Below the pieces are notes generated by a model. The model had not been told where the DNA came from. It searched no databases and saw nothing but the letters and a program-made list of their open reading frames with translations. A DNA stretch of 51,029 nt, from positions 1-51,029 of the forward strand of contig WTGO01000066.1 of the NCBI GenBank assembly GCA_011523515.1, read 5' to 3'. The stretch is from Chloroflexota bacterium (GTDB lineage: Bacteria; Chloroflexota; Anaerolineae; Aggregatilineales; Phototrophicaceae). Shown one piece after another: positions 41,828 to 51,029 of the stretch. Each line of letters starts with the position of its first letter. Within the stretch, counting starts at the first letter, position 1. Both the position numbers and the translations under genes were made by a program.

Positions 41828-44271
41828 TCGCGGCGCAAGAAGGGTATTCGCCGCCGCAGCCAGCGTTTGAGGATATTCCCGCGCGTCCGGTACCAGGCCC
41901 TTTCCGCGCGCGCGGCGAATTGTTTGTCTTGGCTAACGCCCGTGTCACCGCTGCTGTAACGCTCGCGGGTGTAAAGGTCGCTGATGGTGCGAATCGGCTC
42001 GCGAGCCGCCGGGATGCGCCGTTGCAGCTCGCGGCGTTTTTCCAGGGTCGTCAGTGTGCTGCCGATGTTGATACCGATCAGTTGAATGTAACGTTCCAAA
42101 CGGGCGTAAGCGCGGGCAACCGGACTAAGCCCGCCCATGCCGCGCCATTCCCACCACCAGAAGAGCAGCAGAGCGATTATGGCGAGGATGATCAGGAACA
42201 GCATCACCACCAGCGCGAAGAAGATTAGCGGCTGCAAGAGGCTTAGTGGCGGTGGATTGTCCGGCGATATCGGCGGCTGCACGGTAGGCAGCACAAATGG
42301 CGTGGGGGACGGAGAGGGCTCCGGCGTTGCGGTCGGCGTCGCCGTCGGCTGCTCGAGGCTTTGTTCGAGCGCTTCTTGAGTGGACTGCGCTGTCGGGCTG
42401 GGCAAGGTCGTTGGCGAGGGCGTCGGCGTGAACGTTGGGTCAGGCGTCAGCGGCTGCTGCTGCTCTTGCGCTTGGTCGTCGCCATCGCGGTGGATCGGCG
42501 CCTGGGCGGATGTCGGCTCGAACTCGATCCAGCCGTAGCCGGGAAAATAAACTTCAACCCAGGTATGCGCTTCGCGTTCTCGCACCACATACTGCCCGCT
42601 GTCGACATCATACTCGCCTTGCGAAAAGCCCGCCGCCAACCGCGCCGGGATGCCCAGATGCCGCAGCATCAGGATCATGGAGGTCGCGTAATAGGTGCAG
42701 TAGCCCTCGCGGATGTCAAAAAGCACCCATTCGACGGTATCGACATTTGGCGGTGGCGAGCTGATGGTTTCGTTGTAGGCGATATTGTCGCGCAGCCAAC
42801 GCTCGATGGCTTTGGCCCGGTCGTAGGGGTTTTTCGCATCGGCTTCGTTCACGATTTGACGCGCCAGCGCGAATACGCGGGCGTTGGGAATGCCGACATA
42901 AAGATTTACGCCGCTGACCCAGTCCGGATACTCGGTCGAGGCTCGGCGAAGCTCGGTCGCCGATGCCGTGCTCAGCAAGCTCGTGACCCGGTAGGAGTCG
43001 CCGCGCCGCAGCACTTTCAATGGGCGTATCACCGAGACATTCATCGAGCTATTGTCTGGCCGGTCGGTATAGATCAGGTCGATTCGGCCACTATGCTCGA
43101 TGATCTGCGGTTGCGGCGCGGCGTAGAATATGCGCGAATTCGTCGTGCCCACGGTGAAGCGCTGGCTGACCGGCACGCGGCGTGATCCGGTAACTTCTTC
43201 ATTCATGAGCAGCTGCACTGGCGGTGTACGGTCGGTGATGCGCAGATCGGCTGAGGGCGACCACTGGCCGTCGGTGTAGCGCTCGAATACCCGGGAGCGC
43301 CAATAGAACCGATAGCCCGCGGGCGGCGCGTCCACTGTGAAAACGACATCATCGCCCAAGCTGATGGCGCCGCTGAGATTCAGCAAGTCAGCGCCGTAGT
43401 AGTCGGTTGTGGCCGGACCTTCGCCTTCAATCGGCGCGAATAAGCGGTTCCAGACATCCGCCAACTGCTGGACCGGATACGACGCCAGGAAACGCTGAAA
43501 GTTCTGCAGGCGTTCGTCGATGTCGCTGCTGGGTACGCTCCACGCGAAAGCCAGCGCCAGCACGGACAGCAGGATGCCGATTGCGGCGAATTGACGCTGC
43601 ACGAAGGTCGGCGCCGAGATTCCGCGCAGGGACCAATCCCACTGGCGCGTGTCCAGGTGCGAGCGCACGATGAGTACCAGCGCCATGAGAATGAAGCCGA
43701 ACAGATAGCGATCCAGCGGGTCGTCGCCGCTGAAGAATACGATGTTGACCAGCAGAACCAGGCCGGGTGGCAGGATCACCCGCCAGACGCGATCCAGCCG
43801 AAAGATATGCCAGTTGGCGTTGTAGGCCAGGAACCAGAAGAGGATGCCGACCAGCAGGGTCAGCACCAGCGGGTCGGTGTTGACGCCGCCGCTTACCAGA
43901 TCCACCGCCCATTCATAGCTGCGCGTTACCACCGAGACCAGCGCATCGCGAAAGGGCAAGTTCTGATGCAGCGCGGCTACGATCATCACCGCTCCAACGC
44001 CGTAGAGCAGTCCGACGATTAGCGCGGTAATTTCTCCGAAGCGGCTGCGCGCAAGGATCAGCCCCAGGAATACGCTGAGTAGCGTCACTGGCAGGACAAT
44101 ATCGAGGTCGATGGCCCAGCCGGCGATGTCGGTCGCCAATAGCGGCAACAGCAGCAGCACGCTAATGACGATCAGCGTGGAAATCGTGTTCAGGGAAATG
44201 GGACTGCGCCAGCGCGATCGTTTGCGCCGTGCCGGTCTGACGGCGATGCTTTCTGCGGTCATCTGCGCCAC
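41824..44271 (-). CDS. TgpA-like membrane transglutaminase
   Basis: 815-aa membrane protein. The N-terminal part has about eight helices (DUF3488/TgpA_N). A large extracytoplasmic region contains the transglutaminase-like core with the catalytic Cys in REGYCTYYATSMILMLRHLGIPAR, His in REAHTWVEVYFPG and Asp/Glu in WIEFEPT. A Pro/Thr-rich linker (TPTPSPTTLPSPTAQ) leads to one more helix and a cytoplasmic DUF4129-like tail (RRELQRRIPAAREPIRTISDLYTRERYS). Such proteins are thought to act in the envelope. It usually neighbours a MoxR ATPase and a DUF58 protein, neither of which is here. Confidence 0.92.
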   Translation of the reverse strand: MAQMTAESIAVRPARRKRSRWRSPISLNTISTLIVISVLLLLPLLATDIAGWAIDLDIVLPVTLLSVFLGLILARSRFGEITALIVGLLYGVGAVMIVAALHQNLPFRDALVSVVTRSYEWAVDLVSGGVNTDPLVLTLLVGILFWFLAYNANWHIFRLDRVWRVILPPGLVLLVNIVFFSGDDPLDRYLFGFILMALVLIVRSHLDTRQWDWSLRGISAPTFVQRQFAAIGILLSVLALAFAWSVPSSDIDERLQNFQRFLASYPVQQLADVWNRLFAPIEGEGPATTDYYGADLLNLSGAISLGDDVVFTVDAPPAGYRFYWRSRVFERYTDGQWSPSADLRITDRTPPVQLLMNEEVTGSRRVPVSQRFTVGTTNSRIFYAAPQPQIIEHSGRIDLIYTDRPDNSSMNVSVIRPLKVLRRGDSYRVTSLLSTASATELRRASTEYPDWVSGVNLYVGIPNARVFALARQIVNEADAKNPYDRAKAIERWLRDNIAYNETISSPPPNVDTVEWVLFDIREGYCTYYATSMILMLRHLGIPARLAAGFSQGEYDVDSGQYVVREREAHTWVEVYFPGYGWIEFEPTSAQAPIHRDGDDQAQEQQQPLTPDPTFTPTPSPTTLPSPTAQSTQEALEQSLEQPTATPTATPEPSPSPTPFVLPTVQPPISPDNPPPLSLLQPLIFFALVVMLFLIILAIIALLLFWWWEWRGMGGLSPVARAYARLERYIQLIGINIGSTLTTLEKRRELQRRIPAAREPIRTISDLYTRERYSSGDTGVSQDKQFAARAERAWYRTRGNILKRWLRRRIPFLRRD

Positions 44272-44387
44272 TCTCGCAATTGACTACTCAACGTAGCTTA
44301 TGCCAGTTTGATGTTGCTGACAAGCACGGCAGCTTCGCGAGTTGTCCGCAATCGCAGCTGATTGGGAAAACGCCGCCGGCTTTGCGG

Positions 44388-44393
44388 TATAAT
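44388..44393 (+). promoter_or_regulatory. Minus-10 box of rnpB
   Basis: Perfect TATAAT seven bases before the predicted 5' end of RNase P RNA. The -35 region is weak: TTGGGA (44362-44367) is 20 nt away. Confidence 0.6.
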
Positions 44394-44399
44394 GGGTTT

Positions 44400-44755
44400 C
44401 CGGGTTGACCGAGGGGATCGCGGCGGGTCAAGCGCCCGTCGAGGAAAGTCCGCACTCCACAGGGCGACGATGCCGGCTAACGGCCGGGCAGGGTAACCTG
44501 ACGGCAAGTGCAACAGAGAGCAAATTGCATCGTACGGTGCGAGGGTGAAAAGGTGCGGTAAGAGCGCACCGGCGGCGGCAGTAATGTCGCTGGCCAGGCA
44601 AACCCCATCGGGAGCAAGGTGAAACAGGCGCCGGGGAGCGGCCCGCTCCGTAGAAAGCGCCGGGTACATCGCTAGAGGTCGGCGGCGACGCCGATCCCAG
44701 ATAGATGATCCCCCCGTCACAGACGGACAGAATGCGGCTTACGCGGTTGACCCGG
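44400..44755 (+). ncRNA. rnpB: RNase P RNA (bacterial type A)
   Basis: Catalytic RNA that trims tRNA 5' leaders. The universal CR-I element GAGGAAAGTC (44441-44450) followed by CGCACTCC and the CR-V element ACAGAA (44727-44732) forming P4 are present. Helix P1 closes perfectly: CCGGGTTGACCG (44400-44411) pairs with CGGTTGACCCGG (44744-44755) across 12 positions, including two G-U pairs. The internal GGTGAAAAGGTGCGGTAAGAG and GGTGAAACAGGC segments are typical of type A. The ends are set by P1 and agree with the -10 box. Confidence 0.97.
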
Positions 44756-44762
44756 TTCAAAT

Positions 44763-44786
44763 TGCCCCTCAAGCTGCTGGGGGGCA
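44763..44786 (+). terminator. Hairpin after rnpB
   Basis: Stem TGCCCCTC (44763-44770) / GGGGGGCA (44779-44786) with an 8-nt loop. Only a short T-containing stretch follows (TTCTGATTC), so termination may be weak and some transcripts may read into the sulfatase gene. Confidence 0.5.
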
Positions 44787-44855
44787 TTCTGATTCAAACC
44801 AGGTCGGCTTAAGCGGCCACGACAGAATCGGCGTGACGTCAGAACGGGAGCGAAT

Positions 44856-46319
44856 ATGAGCGATGCCAACCGACGCCCGAACATATTGTGGATCTGCACG
44901 GACCAGCAGCGTTACGACACCATCGGCGCGCTGGGCAACGGCGATGTTTCGACGCCGAACCTCGATCGACTGGCCGGCGAGGGAGTGGCTTTCAAGCGCG
45001 CCTATTGCCAGAGCCCGATTTGCACGCCCAGCCGCGCCAGTTTCTTGACCGGCATGTACCCCAGCTCCATCCGCGTGAATCGCAACGGCAATCCGGACTT
45101 CCCCGATTTTCCGCCCTTGATCAGCAAGACGCTGGCCGATGCGGGTTACAGCTGCGGGCTGATCGGCAAATTGCATTTGACCAGCGCGTACGGCCGTGTA
45201 GAAAAGCGCGCCGACGATGGCTACGACTACTGGCAGTACAGCCACGCGCCCCGCGACGATTGGGCAGCGGGACATGACTATGCAGACTGGGTACGCGCAA
45301 GAGGCGCCGATTTGGGCCAACTGATACAGGATCCGGCGGGTGTGCCGGCCGAGCTGCACCAGACGACCTGGTGCGCGGAAAAGACGATCGAGTTCATGAC
45401 GGCGAATCGCTCGCGACCCTGGTTCGCCAGCGTCAACATATACGATCCCCATCCTCCTTTTAATCCGCCGGCCGCGTATCGCAAGCTGTTCGATCCCGAG
45501 CGCGCAAGACCGCCAATCTTCCAGCCCAGCGACCTGACCCAGCAGGCGAAGCTGGCCGCGGTCGATTTCCAGTCGGAGGCGCGCGAACCGGCCGAACTTG
45601 ATATCAACAGCCCGATTCTGCCTCAGTCTCCCTCAAGGTTGTTGGTCGAAGCTGACACAGCCGGCGAGCGGGACGCGCTCACTCTGATCGCCGCCTACTA
45701 CGCCATGATCAAGCTCATCGACGATCAAGTGGGGCGGATCCTGGCTGCGCTGGAAAAGACCGGGCAGCGAGAAGATACCATCGTCATTTTCACCAGCGAT
45801 CATGGCGAGACGCTGGGCGACCACGGTCTGATTCAAAAGGGCTGCCGCTTTTATGAGGGATTGGTGCGCGTACCGCTGATTTGGTCGTGGCCCGGTGAAT
45901 TCGAAGCGGATTTACGCTGCCCGGCGCTCGTCGAATTGACCGACATTGCGCCGACCCTGCTTGACGTCTGTGGGCTGCCCGTCCCGGAGTACATGACGGG
46001 CCGGTCGCTTCTGCCGATATTGAACGGGCGGCAGCCGCCGGAGAAGCACCGAGATTTCGTCCGCTGCGAGTATATCGACGCGCTTGATCTGCCGGACGCA
46101 ACATTCGCGACCATGTACTTCGATGGGCGCTACAAGTTGGTCTGCTATCACAACCATGGCCTGGGCGAGCTCTACGACTTGGAGGCGGACCCGCAGGAAC
46201 TCGCCGATTTGTGGGACGAACCGACCTGTCAAGCGCTAAAGAGCGAATTGCTGCAGCGCAGTTTCGATACCTATATGACCTCGCTCTACGCCGGCCCTGA
46301 CCGGATCGGTCCGATGTAA
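44856..46319 (+). CDS. Sulfatase (type I, formylglycine-dependent)
   Basis: 487-aa alkaline-phosphatase-superfamily sulfatase. The formylglycine signature CTPSR is at residues 56-60, where Cys56 must be oxidised by a maturase. Metal-binding residues are in ICTDQQR (Asp16) and FTSDHGETLGDHG. No signal peptide is evident, so it is probably cytoplasmic. Family members remove sulfate from glycans or aromatic esters, or hydrolyse phosphonate-type substrates. No formylglycine-generating enzyme or anSME is in the window. GGGAGCGA precedes the ATG. Confidence 0.93.
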   Translation: MSDANRRPNILWICTDQQRYDTIGALGNGDVSTPNLDRLAGEGVAFKRAYCQSPICTPSRASFLTGMYPSSIRVNRNGNPDFPDFPPLISKTLADAGYSCGLIGKLHLTSAYGRVEKRADDGYDYWQYSHAPRDDWAAGHDYADWVRARGADLGQLIQDPAGVPAELHQTTWCAEKTIEFMTANRSRPWFASVNIYDPHPPFNPPAAYRKLFDPERARPPIFQPSDLTQQAKLAAVDFQSEAREPAELDINSPILPQSPSRLLVEADTAGERDALTLIAAYYAMIKLIDDQVGRILAALEKTGQREDTIVIFTSDHGETLGDHGLIQKGCRFYEGLVRVPLIWSWPGEFEADLRCPALVELTDIAPTLLDVCGLPVPEYMTGRSLLPILNGRQPPEKHRDFVRCEYIDALDLPDATFATMYFDGRYKLVCYHNHGLGELYDLEADPQELADLWDEPTCQALKSELLQRSFDTYMTSLYAGPDRIGPM

Positions 46320-46326
46320 GCGCCGC

Positions 46327-46364
46327 AAAAAAAAGAGCCCCTTGCGCCGCTTCGCGCAAGAGGC
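46327..46364 (-). terminator. Intrinsic terminator of the cold-shock gene
   Basis: On the minus strand GCCTCTTGCGC (46364-46354) pairs with GCGCAAGGGGC (46347-46337) over 11 positions with one G-U, followed by TC and eight T residues. It lies 23 nt after the cold-shock stop codon and also sits just past the convergent sulfatase gene. Confidence 0.92.
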
Positions 46365-46386
46365 CGGATCACCAAATGGTAATGGA

Positions 46387-46596
46387 CTACACGCGAACGA
46401 CATTGCTCGCCTGTTTGCCCTTCTGACCCTCGGTGATAGTGAATTCAACCGACTCACCCTCGTCGAGGCTGCGATAGCCATCGCCGTCGATTGCCGAAAA
46501 GTGGACAAAGACATCCGGTCCATCTTCTTGCGCGATGAATCCGTAACCTTTATCCGCGCTGAACCACTTCACCGTACCGGTAATACGCTCTTCCAT
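46387..46596 (-). CDS. Cold-shock domain protein (CspA family)
   Basis: 69-aa nucleic-acid-binding OB-fold protein. The RNP1 and RNP2 motifs are KGYGFIAQ and DVFVHFS, after the standard start [11 protein letters not shown]. It acts as an RNA chaperone that melts mRNA secondary structure. It is monocistronic: it has its own promoter with a leader of about 134 nt and a strong terminator. The long leader resembles those of cold-inducible csp genes, though cold induction is not shown by the sequence. Confidence 0.97.
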   Translation of the reverse strand: MEERITGTVKWFSADKGYGFIAQEDGPDVFVHFSAIDGDGYRSLDEGESVEFTITEGQKGKQASNVVRV

Positions 46597-46736
46597 CGTC
46601 TTTTACAACTCCTGCTTCTCGCTAAACACTACTGAATTTACGGGACATGGTAGCTTCCGCGCCGGGTCGCTACCTGCTGTCAGAGCCGGTCAACGCCCAT
46701 GCCGCGCTTAAAATTCGTCCGACCCTGTACTTTGCA

Positions 46737-46765
46737 CTATACACTTGGGCCGCCCATTTGACAAC
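46737..46765 (-). promoter_or_regulatory. Promoter of the cold-shock gene
   Basis: On the minus strand TTGTCA (46765-46760), 17-nt spacer, TATAGT (46742-46737). The predicted start near 46730 gives an untranslated leader of about 134 nt before the ATG at 46596. The rest of the 257-nt gap (46597-46853) contains no gene. Confidence 0.65.
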
Positions 46766-46853
46766 GAGTTTCCGGCGGATTGCTGAGTGCGAACCACTGG
46801 TTCTGACAAGCTACAGCAGGGAGACTCAAGCTCAGTCGCGCGGCCGCAATTCA

Positions 46854-47591
46854 CTACTTGAAGAACCGATATCTAAGCAAGGTCCAGGCTGCGATGGGCG
46901 CGTCTGTCCATTTGATTTTCTTGCCTTCTTCGTACTCACGGCCGTAATATGAAATTGGCACTTCGACGATGCGGATGCCTTGTCGCAAGACTTTAGCCGT
47001 GAATTCAGGCTCAAACTCGAATCCACGCGCGTTGATACTCATGCCTTGGACGATTTCGCGCCGGAAACACTTGTAACAGGTTTCCATGTCGCTGAGGATG
47101 GCGTTGAAGAGAATGTTGGTCAAGAGCGTCAGCCCCTTGTTGGCGACCATGTTCCAGAAGTTCATCGCCTTGCGCGGCCCGCCCAAGAAGCGCGACCCGT
47201 ATACCACCGTGGCCACCCCCTCTTGTATCGGCTTGAGCAGGCGCCCATATTCGCGCGGGTCATACTCGAAATCGGCATCCTGGATGATGATGACTTCGGA
47301 TGTCGCCTGCTCGAAGGCGGTCACCAGCGCGGCGCCTTTGCCTCGGTTGCGTTCGTGATAATGCACGGAGACACGGCTGTGCCCCTTGGCTTCCAATTGT
47401 TTTAGGACATCGCGCGACCCGTCCGTTGAGCCATCATCTACGATGATTATCTCGTCTACGATTTGCTCGTCCAGCACGCGCATCACGATATCTTTGATCG
47501 TGACGATTTCATTGTAGCAAGGAATGACGACGCTCAAAGTGGGCTTGGGCGCATTCGGATCGGGTGGTCTGGACGGGGGACGTCTCATCAT
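46854..47591 (-). CDS. Family 2 glycosyltransferase (dolichyl-phosphate mannose synthase-like)
   Basis: 245-aa GT-A fold enzyme that probably transfers a hexose from a nucleotide sugar to a polyprenyl phosphate. Motifs: LSVVIPCYNEIVTIKDIV at the N-terminus, IIIVDDGSTDGSRDVL, NRGKGAALVTAFEQA, the metal-binding IIQDADFEYDP, and the ARGFEFEPEFTAKVLRQGIRIVEVPISYYGR region. There is no C-terminal membrane segment. Two adjacent ATGs (47591, 47588) follow GGAG; the longer reading from 47642 has no such support. Confidence 0.92.
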   Translation of the reverse strand: MMRRPPSRPPDPNAPKPTLSVVIPCYNEIVTIKDIVMRVLDEQIVDEIIIVDDGSTDGSRDVLKQLEAKGHSRVSVHYHERNRGKGAALVTAFEQATSEVIIIQDADFEYDPREYGRLLKPIQEGVATVVYGSRFLGGPRKAMNFWNMVANKGLTLLTNILFNAILSDMETCYKCFRREIVQGMSINARGFEFEPEFTAKVLRQGIRIVEVPISYYGREYEEGKKIKWTDAPIAAWTLLRYRFFK

Positions 47592-47640
47592 AGCGCTCCA
47601 TGTGTTCGTCTGGCGCGACGCAAGCCAGAAGCCGACAAGC

Positions 47641-47646
47641 ATTATA
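47641..47646 (-). promoter_or_regulatory. Minus-10 box of the glycosyltransferase gene
   Basis: TATAAT (47646-47641 on the minus strand) within TATAGTATAAT, about 50 nt before the start codon. No clear -35 box. Confidence 0.45.
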
Positions 47647-47693
47647 CTATAGGCTTCGTCAGACTACTTACTCAGCCGCTCAAGATCGCGGGG

Positions 47694-48242
47694 CTATACG
47701 ATGTCGCCCGGCGCTTGCCTGAGAAATGACGCGCTGCCGGCGATGATGCGGATTGCGCTGTGGCTAAGTCGCACTTGATACAGGCGCGCGTGATCGGTTA
47801 TGGCGGCGTAGGCATCGGGAAACTGATGAATGGCTTCGCCGACCAGGCCGACTTGCGCCATCAGCTCAATGCACTCCTGGCGCTCGGCAATGTCGAACTC
47901 CGCGCTCAACCAGCTCATAGGCGCCTCGAGGTAAGCGACATCGGAAAACAGAATGTAGAAGGCCGGTTCATTGCGTTGGCCTTTGTAAACGCTGAGATAT
48001 AGCCGCGAGAGCCGGCGATGGTAGTGATAGACCTGGCAGCGGTAGCGTTTTGGATCGCTGATGTTAAACACATTCGTGCCGCCACGTTCGGTCTTGACCA
48101 TGTCTCTATCCGCCGATAACAGCTGCCGCCGCAAATGTAGTGCATTCCGCAAGTTCTCGAAAGTCGCAATGCGCCGCGCTCCGGATTCGATCTGTTGCGG
48201 TCGCCGGCGGATTGATAAGGCGGCGTCCGCCTGGTTAGACAT
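47694..48242 (-). CDS. Conserved-looking hypothetical protein
   Basis: I do not recognise this 182-aa protein. It is soluble, with an N-terminal helical part (TFENLRNALHLRRQLLSADRDM), then strand-rich sequence: FNISDPKRYRCQVYHYHRRLSRLYLSVY, PAFYILFSDVAYLEAPMSW, then two helices. There are no metal motifs or catalytic signature. An ATG further in (at MVKTERGGTNV) is an alternative start, since a possible -10-like TGTAAT overlaps the first ATG. It is divergent from the SDR gene. Confidence 0.6.
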   Translation of the reverse strand: MSNQADAALSIRRRPQQIESGARRIATFENLRNALHLRRQLLSADRDMVKTERGGTNVFNISDPKRYRCQVYHYHRRLSRLYLSVYKGQRNEPAFYILFSDVAYLEAPMSWLSAEFDIAERQECIELMAQVGLVGEAIHQFPDAYAAITDHARLYQVRLSHSAIRIIAGSASFLRQAPGDIV

Positions 48243-48328
48243 TACACTGCAGTTGTGTCAGAATCTTCCGTGACGGGTCATAGCGGATTGTGCCCGCGGG
48301 CAGCCGACAAACAGGGAAGGAGCGGAAA

Positions 48329-49099
48329 ATGCGATTTGAGGGCAAGGTAGCGTTGGTCACGGGCGCGGCGACAGGTATCGGAGGCGCCACAGCTGTGGCC
48401 TTCGGCGCGGAAGGCGCGTGCGTCGTATTGAGCGATGTCAACCAGCCGGCGCTCGACGAAAGGGCGCGCGAGATCCAGTCGGCCGGCGGCCAGGCCATCG
48501 CGGTGCTGGCGGACGCGTCCAAAGCCTCTGATGCGCAGCGCAGCGTAAGTGAGGCGGTGGCGGCCTACGGCGGCATAGACTATCTGGTGGCCAGCGCCGG
48601 CATCCAGACCTACGGTACCGCCGTCGACACCGACGAAGACACCTGGGACAGAACGCTGGCAGTCAATGCCAAGGGCGTCTACTTGGCGGCCAAGTATTGT
48701 ATTCCCGAAATGGCGAAACGCGGCGGCGGCGCTATTGTAAACGTGGCGTCGGTGCAGGGTCTGTTCAGCCAGCCCAACGTGGCGGCGTACTCGGCGTCGA
48801 AAGGCGCGGTGATCGCCATGACGCGCACGATGGCGATTGATCATGCCGGCGACAATATTCGCGCCAACAGCATCTGCCCCGGGTCGATTGAGACACCGCT
48901 ATTGCGCTTCGCCGCCGAGCAAATGCAGCCGGAGGACCCGGATGGCGCCATCAAAGAGTGGGGCGGTTTGCACGTCCTGGGTCGGGTCGGGCAGCCTGAG
49001 GAAATGGCGCAGGTGGCGCTGTTTCTTTGCAGCGATGCGTCTTCCTTCATAACCGGCGCGGCCATCGTCGCCGATGGCGGCCTGACCATTCAGCTTTAG
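48329..49099 (+). CDS. Short-chain dehydrogenase/reductase
   Basis: 256-aa classical SDR. Motifs are TGAATGIGG (cofactor), VASAGIQ, NVASVQGLFSQPNVAAYSASKGA with the active-site Tyr and Lys, and the C-terminal LFLCSDASSFITGAAIVADGGLTIQL that is typical of FabG-like/3-hydroxy-substrate dehydrogenases. The ATG at 48329 (MRFEGKVALVTG) has AAGGAG 6 nt upstream; the longer reading from 48290 is rejected. Substrate unknown. The next 88 nt contain nothing recognisable. Confidence 0.94.
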   Translation: MRFEGKVALVTGAATGIGGATAVAFGAEGACVVLSDVNQPALDERAREIQSAGGQAIAVLADASKASDAQRSVSEAVAAYGGIDYLVASAGIQTYGTAVDTDEDTWDRTLAVNAKGVYLAAKYCIPEMAKRGGGAIVNVASVQGLFSQPNVAAYSASKGAVIAMTRTMAIDHAGDNIRANSICPGSIETPLLRFAAEQMQPEDPDGAIKEWGGLHVLGRVGQPEEMAQVALFLCSDASSFITGAAIVADGGLTIQL

Positions 49100-49187
49100 A
49101 CGGGACAGCGCGTCATCTATCCGCGGCCTTGAATCCGCTCGCTGCTGTCAATCCGCGCCTTGGCTTCAGGCTTCGGCCAGGCTTAGC

Positions 49188-50269
49188 TCATTGCTTGCCT
49201 TTTTTGCGATTGCAGGGGCGGCACAGCATCTGGCAGTTGTCTTCGCTTGTTCGCCCGCCTTCGGACCAAGGCATGATATGATCGCCGTGCATATCCTCTA
49301 TGTCAAACTGCTTGCCACATTTTACGCATTCTCCAGCTTGCCGCTCATAAACCCTTAGTTTCATGCCATCGGTAAAGGCGCGGATATTCAGATGCTTTTC
49401 TTCCCCAGTAAGCAGGTAGGGATAAATCCCTCGCTGGCTGGTTACATCGTCATCCAGGATTAACCTCTTGACTTCGCGCTCGAGCCAGGCTGGGTCCAAT
49501 TCATCATCTTTATGCGCGTTATAGAGCAAGCCCCAATCGACGCCTTTCATGATCTTCGCGCGCTTCTTGACGAATGTCGCTTCTACCCAGTCGATGACAG
49601 CGCGGAAGTATTCCCAGAGCGGCCTGGCGTCTTTATCGTGCTGGTGGATAGCCATGTAGTCTTCGATGTTATTGTCGCTGATCCACTTGATCGCCGTTTG
49701 CAGATAATCCTGGCGCAGCGGCGATCCCGTCATGTAATCGCCGCCCAGTCCAGCAGCCGGGCAGCCTGTTTTGCTGAACCAGCCTTTGGCGTCCGTCACC
49801 CAGGCTCCCGAATACACTGCATTGCGCAACTCTTGATCATAGAGCTTCTCGCCTGCGATATTAACTATCCTGAACCAGTCCAGCTTGTCCTTGTGGGTGC
49901 CTGCGCAGAGGTAAACCATTAGTTTGTAGTCGAGGATCTTGCCTTGTTCCTCCAGTGTTCGATTGTGAAAGTATTGTCCGTCTACCGAGAAGTCACTGTT
50001 GACATACTGGCCGATTGATATGGTGCGCTGCTGCCCATCGACAATCTCGAAACTGCCATCATCGCGGACTGCCCAATACATGATATTGAGCGGGAAGCCG
50101 CCGAAGATTGAGGTGATGACCGCTCTGCGTTGTTCGCCCTTGTAAATGAACTCGCGCTGATACGGCGGGCGAATATCGAGCTTGCCGTGATAGCCGACCA
50201 CGCCGCCCTCGCCGTCGTCATGGTAGCCGTCGACCAGGTCGCCTACGGTGATGTCCAGCATTTCGATCT

Positions 50270-50273
<4 letters not shown>
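49188..50273 (-). CDS. DUF262-HNH nuclease (candidate restriction protein)
   Basis: 361-aa protein. The N-terminal DUF262 (ParB/Srx-like) domain has the pattern PPYQREFIYKGEQRRAVITSI, then FEIVDGQQRTISI, the (I/V)DGQQR nucleotide-binding motif. A helical middle leads to a C-terminal HNH nuclease: CVKCGKQF, MHGDHIMPWSEGG, NCQMLCRPCNRKKG. DUF262-HNH proteins include type IV modification-dependent restriction enzymes (GmrSD) and other NTP-dependent defence nucleases. Its ATG overlaps the TGA of the methylase gene (ATGA), so the two are translationally coupled. This suggests a restriction-modification pair whose target the methylase protects. Confidence 0.9.

Positions 50274-51029
<756 letters not shown>

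Overview
The window looks like an ordinary chromosomal stretch of a GC-rich, free-living bacterium, most likely a member of the Chloroflexota (Anaerolineae-like). This rests on overall gene style: an L,D-transpeptidase with PG-binding and LysM modules, a transglutaminase with a Pro/Thr-rich linker, GH13 and GNAT paralogues, GTG/TTG starts, and dispersed TTGTAGGGGCGA palindromes. It is an inference from sequence reading only. No phage, transposase, tRNA or CRISPR array was seen. The right end (about 49.2-51.0 kb) is an accessory restriction-modification-like island, visibly richer in A+T.

Layout. 0-9.3 kb (minus strand): three tandem palindromic repeats, two peptide-type ABC permeases, glycerol kinase, a small membrane protein coupled to a GH13 enzyme, an alpha/beta hydrolase and Lon. 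9.5-18.6 kb (plus): a 29-aa zinc-ribbon microprotein overlapping an L,D-transpeptidase, an S9 peptidase, a Ca2+/cation antiporter, an MBL hydrolase, RDD and TPR proteins, an EamA transporter and a GNAT. 18.6-27.1 kb: LspA, a phosphotransferase, an MFS transporter, an RraA-like protein, an SDR, a trans-sulfuration enzyme coupled to DUF952, a GNAT, SufE and SseA. 27.1-36.2 kb (minus): aminotransferase IV with two neighbours, then a tightly packed group hypothetical-mtaB-yqeY-pgpH-ybeY-dgkA (tRNA modification, c-di-AMP turnover, rRNA maturation, lipid kinase). 36-44 kb: aspartate kinase, a hydrolase, a NAGPA-type lipoprotein, an aminotransferase, a methyltransferase and a TgpA-like transglutaminase. 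44.4-49.1 kb: RNase P RNA (rnpB), a sulfatase, a cold-shock protein, a glycosyltransferase and an SDR. 49.2-51.03 kb: a DUF262-HNH nuclease and an EcoRI-family adenine methylase, cut by the window end inside a tetranucleotide microsatellite.

The most interesting content is regulatory. (1) Aspartate kinase is preceded by a consensus-like promoter, a 35-codon leader with the run TTTTPTMTMTTM, a perfect intrinsic terminator and a perfectly complementary 10-nt antiterminator segment: a complete ribosome-mediated Thr/Met attenuator. (2) The sseA-sufE pair is preceded by a 20-codon ORF with Cys-Cys-Cys and a final Cys, whose first base falls where a TTGAAT-N17-TATGGT promoter would start transcription (leaderless), followed by a terminator-like hairpin: a candidate cysteine attenuator like the polycysteine uORFs reported in mycobacteria. 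(3) The methylase carries an in-frame (GACA)n repeat encoding (Asp-Arg-Gln-Thr)n just upstream of its NPPF motif, and its stop overlaps the start of the DUF262-HNH gene: a candidate phase-variable defence module. (4) Part of the aspartate kinase attenuator shares 12 identical bases with the dispersed palindromes at the left end, so the switch may have been built from a genomic repeat.
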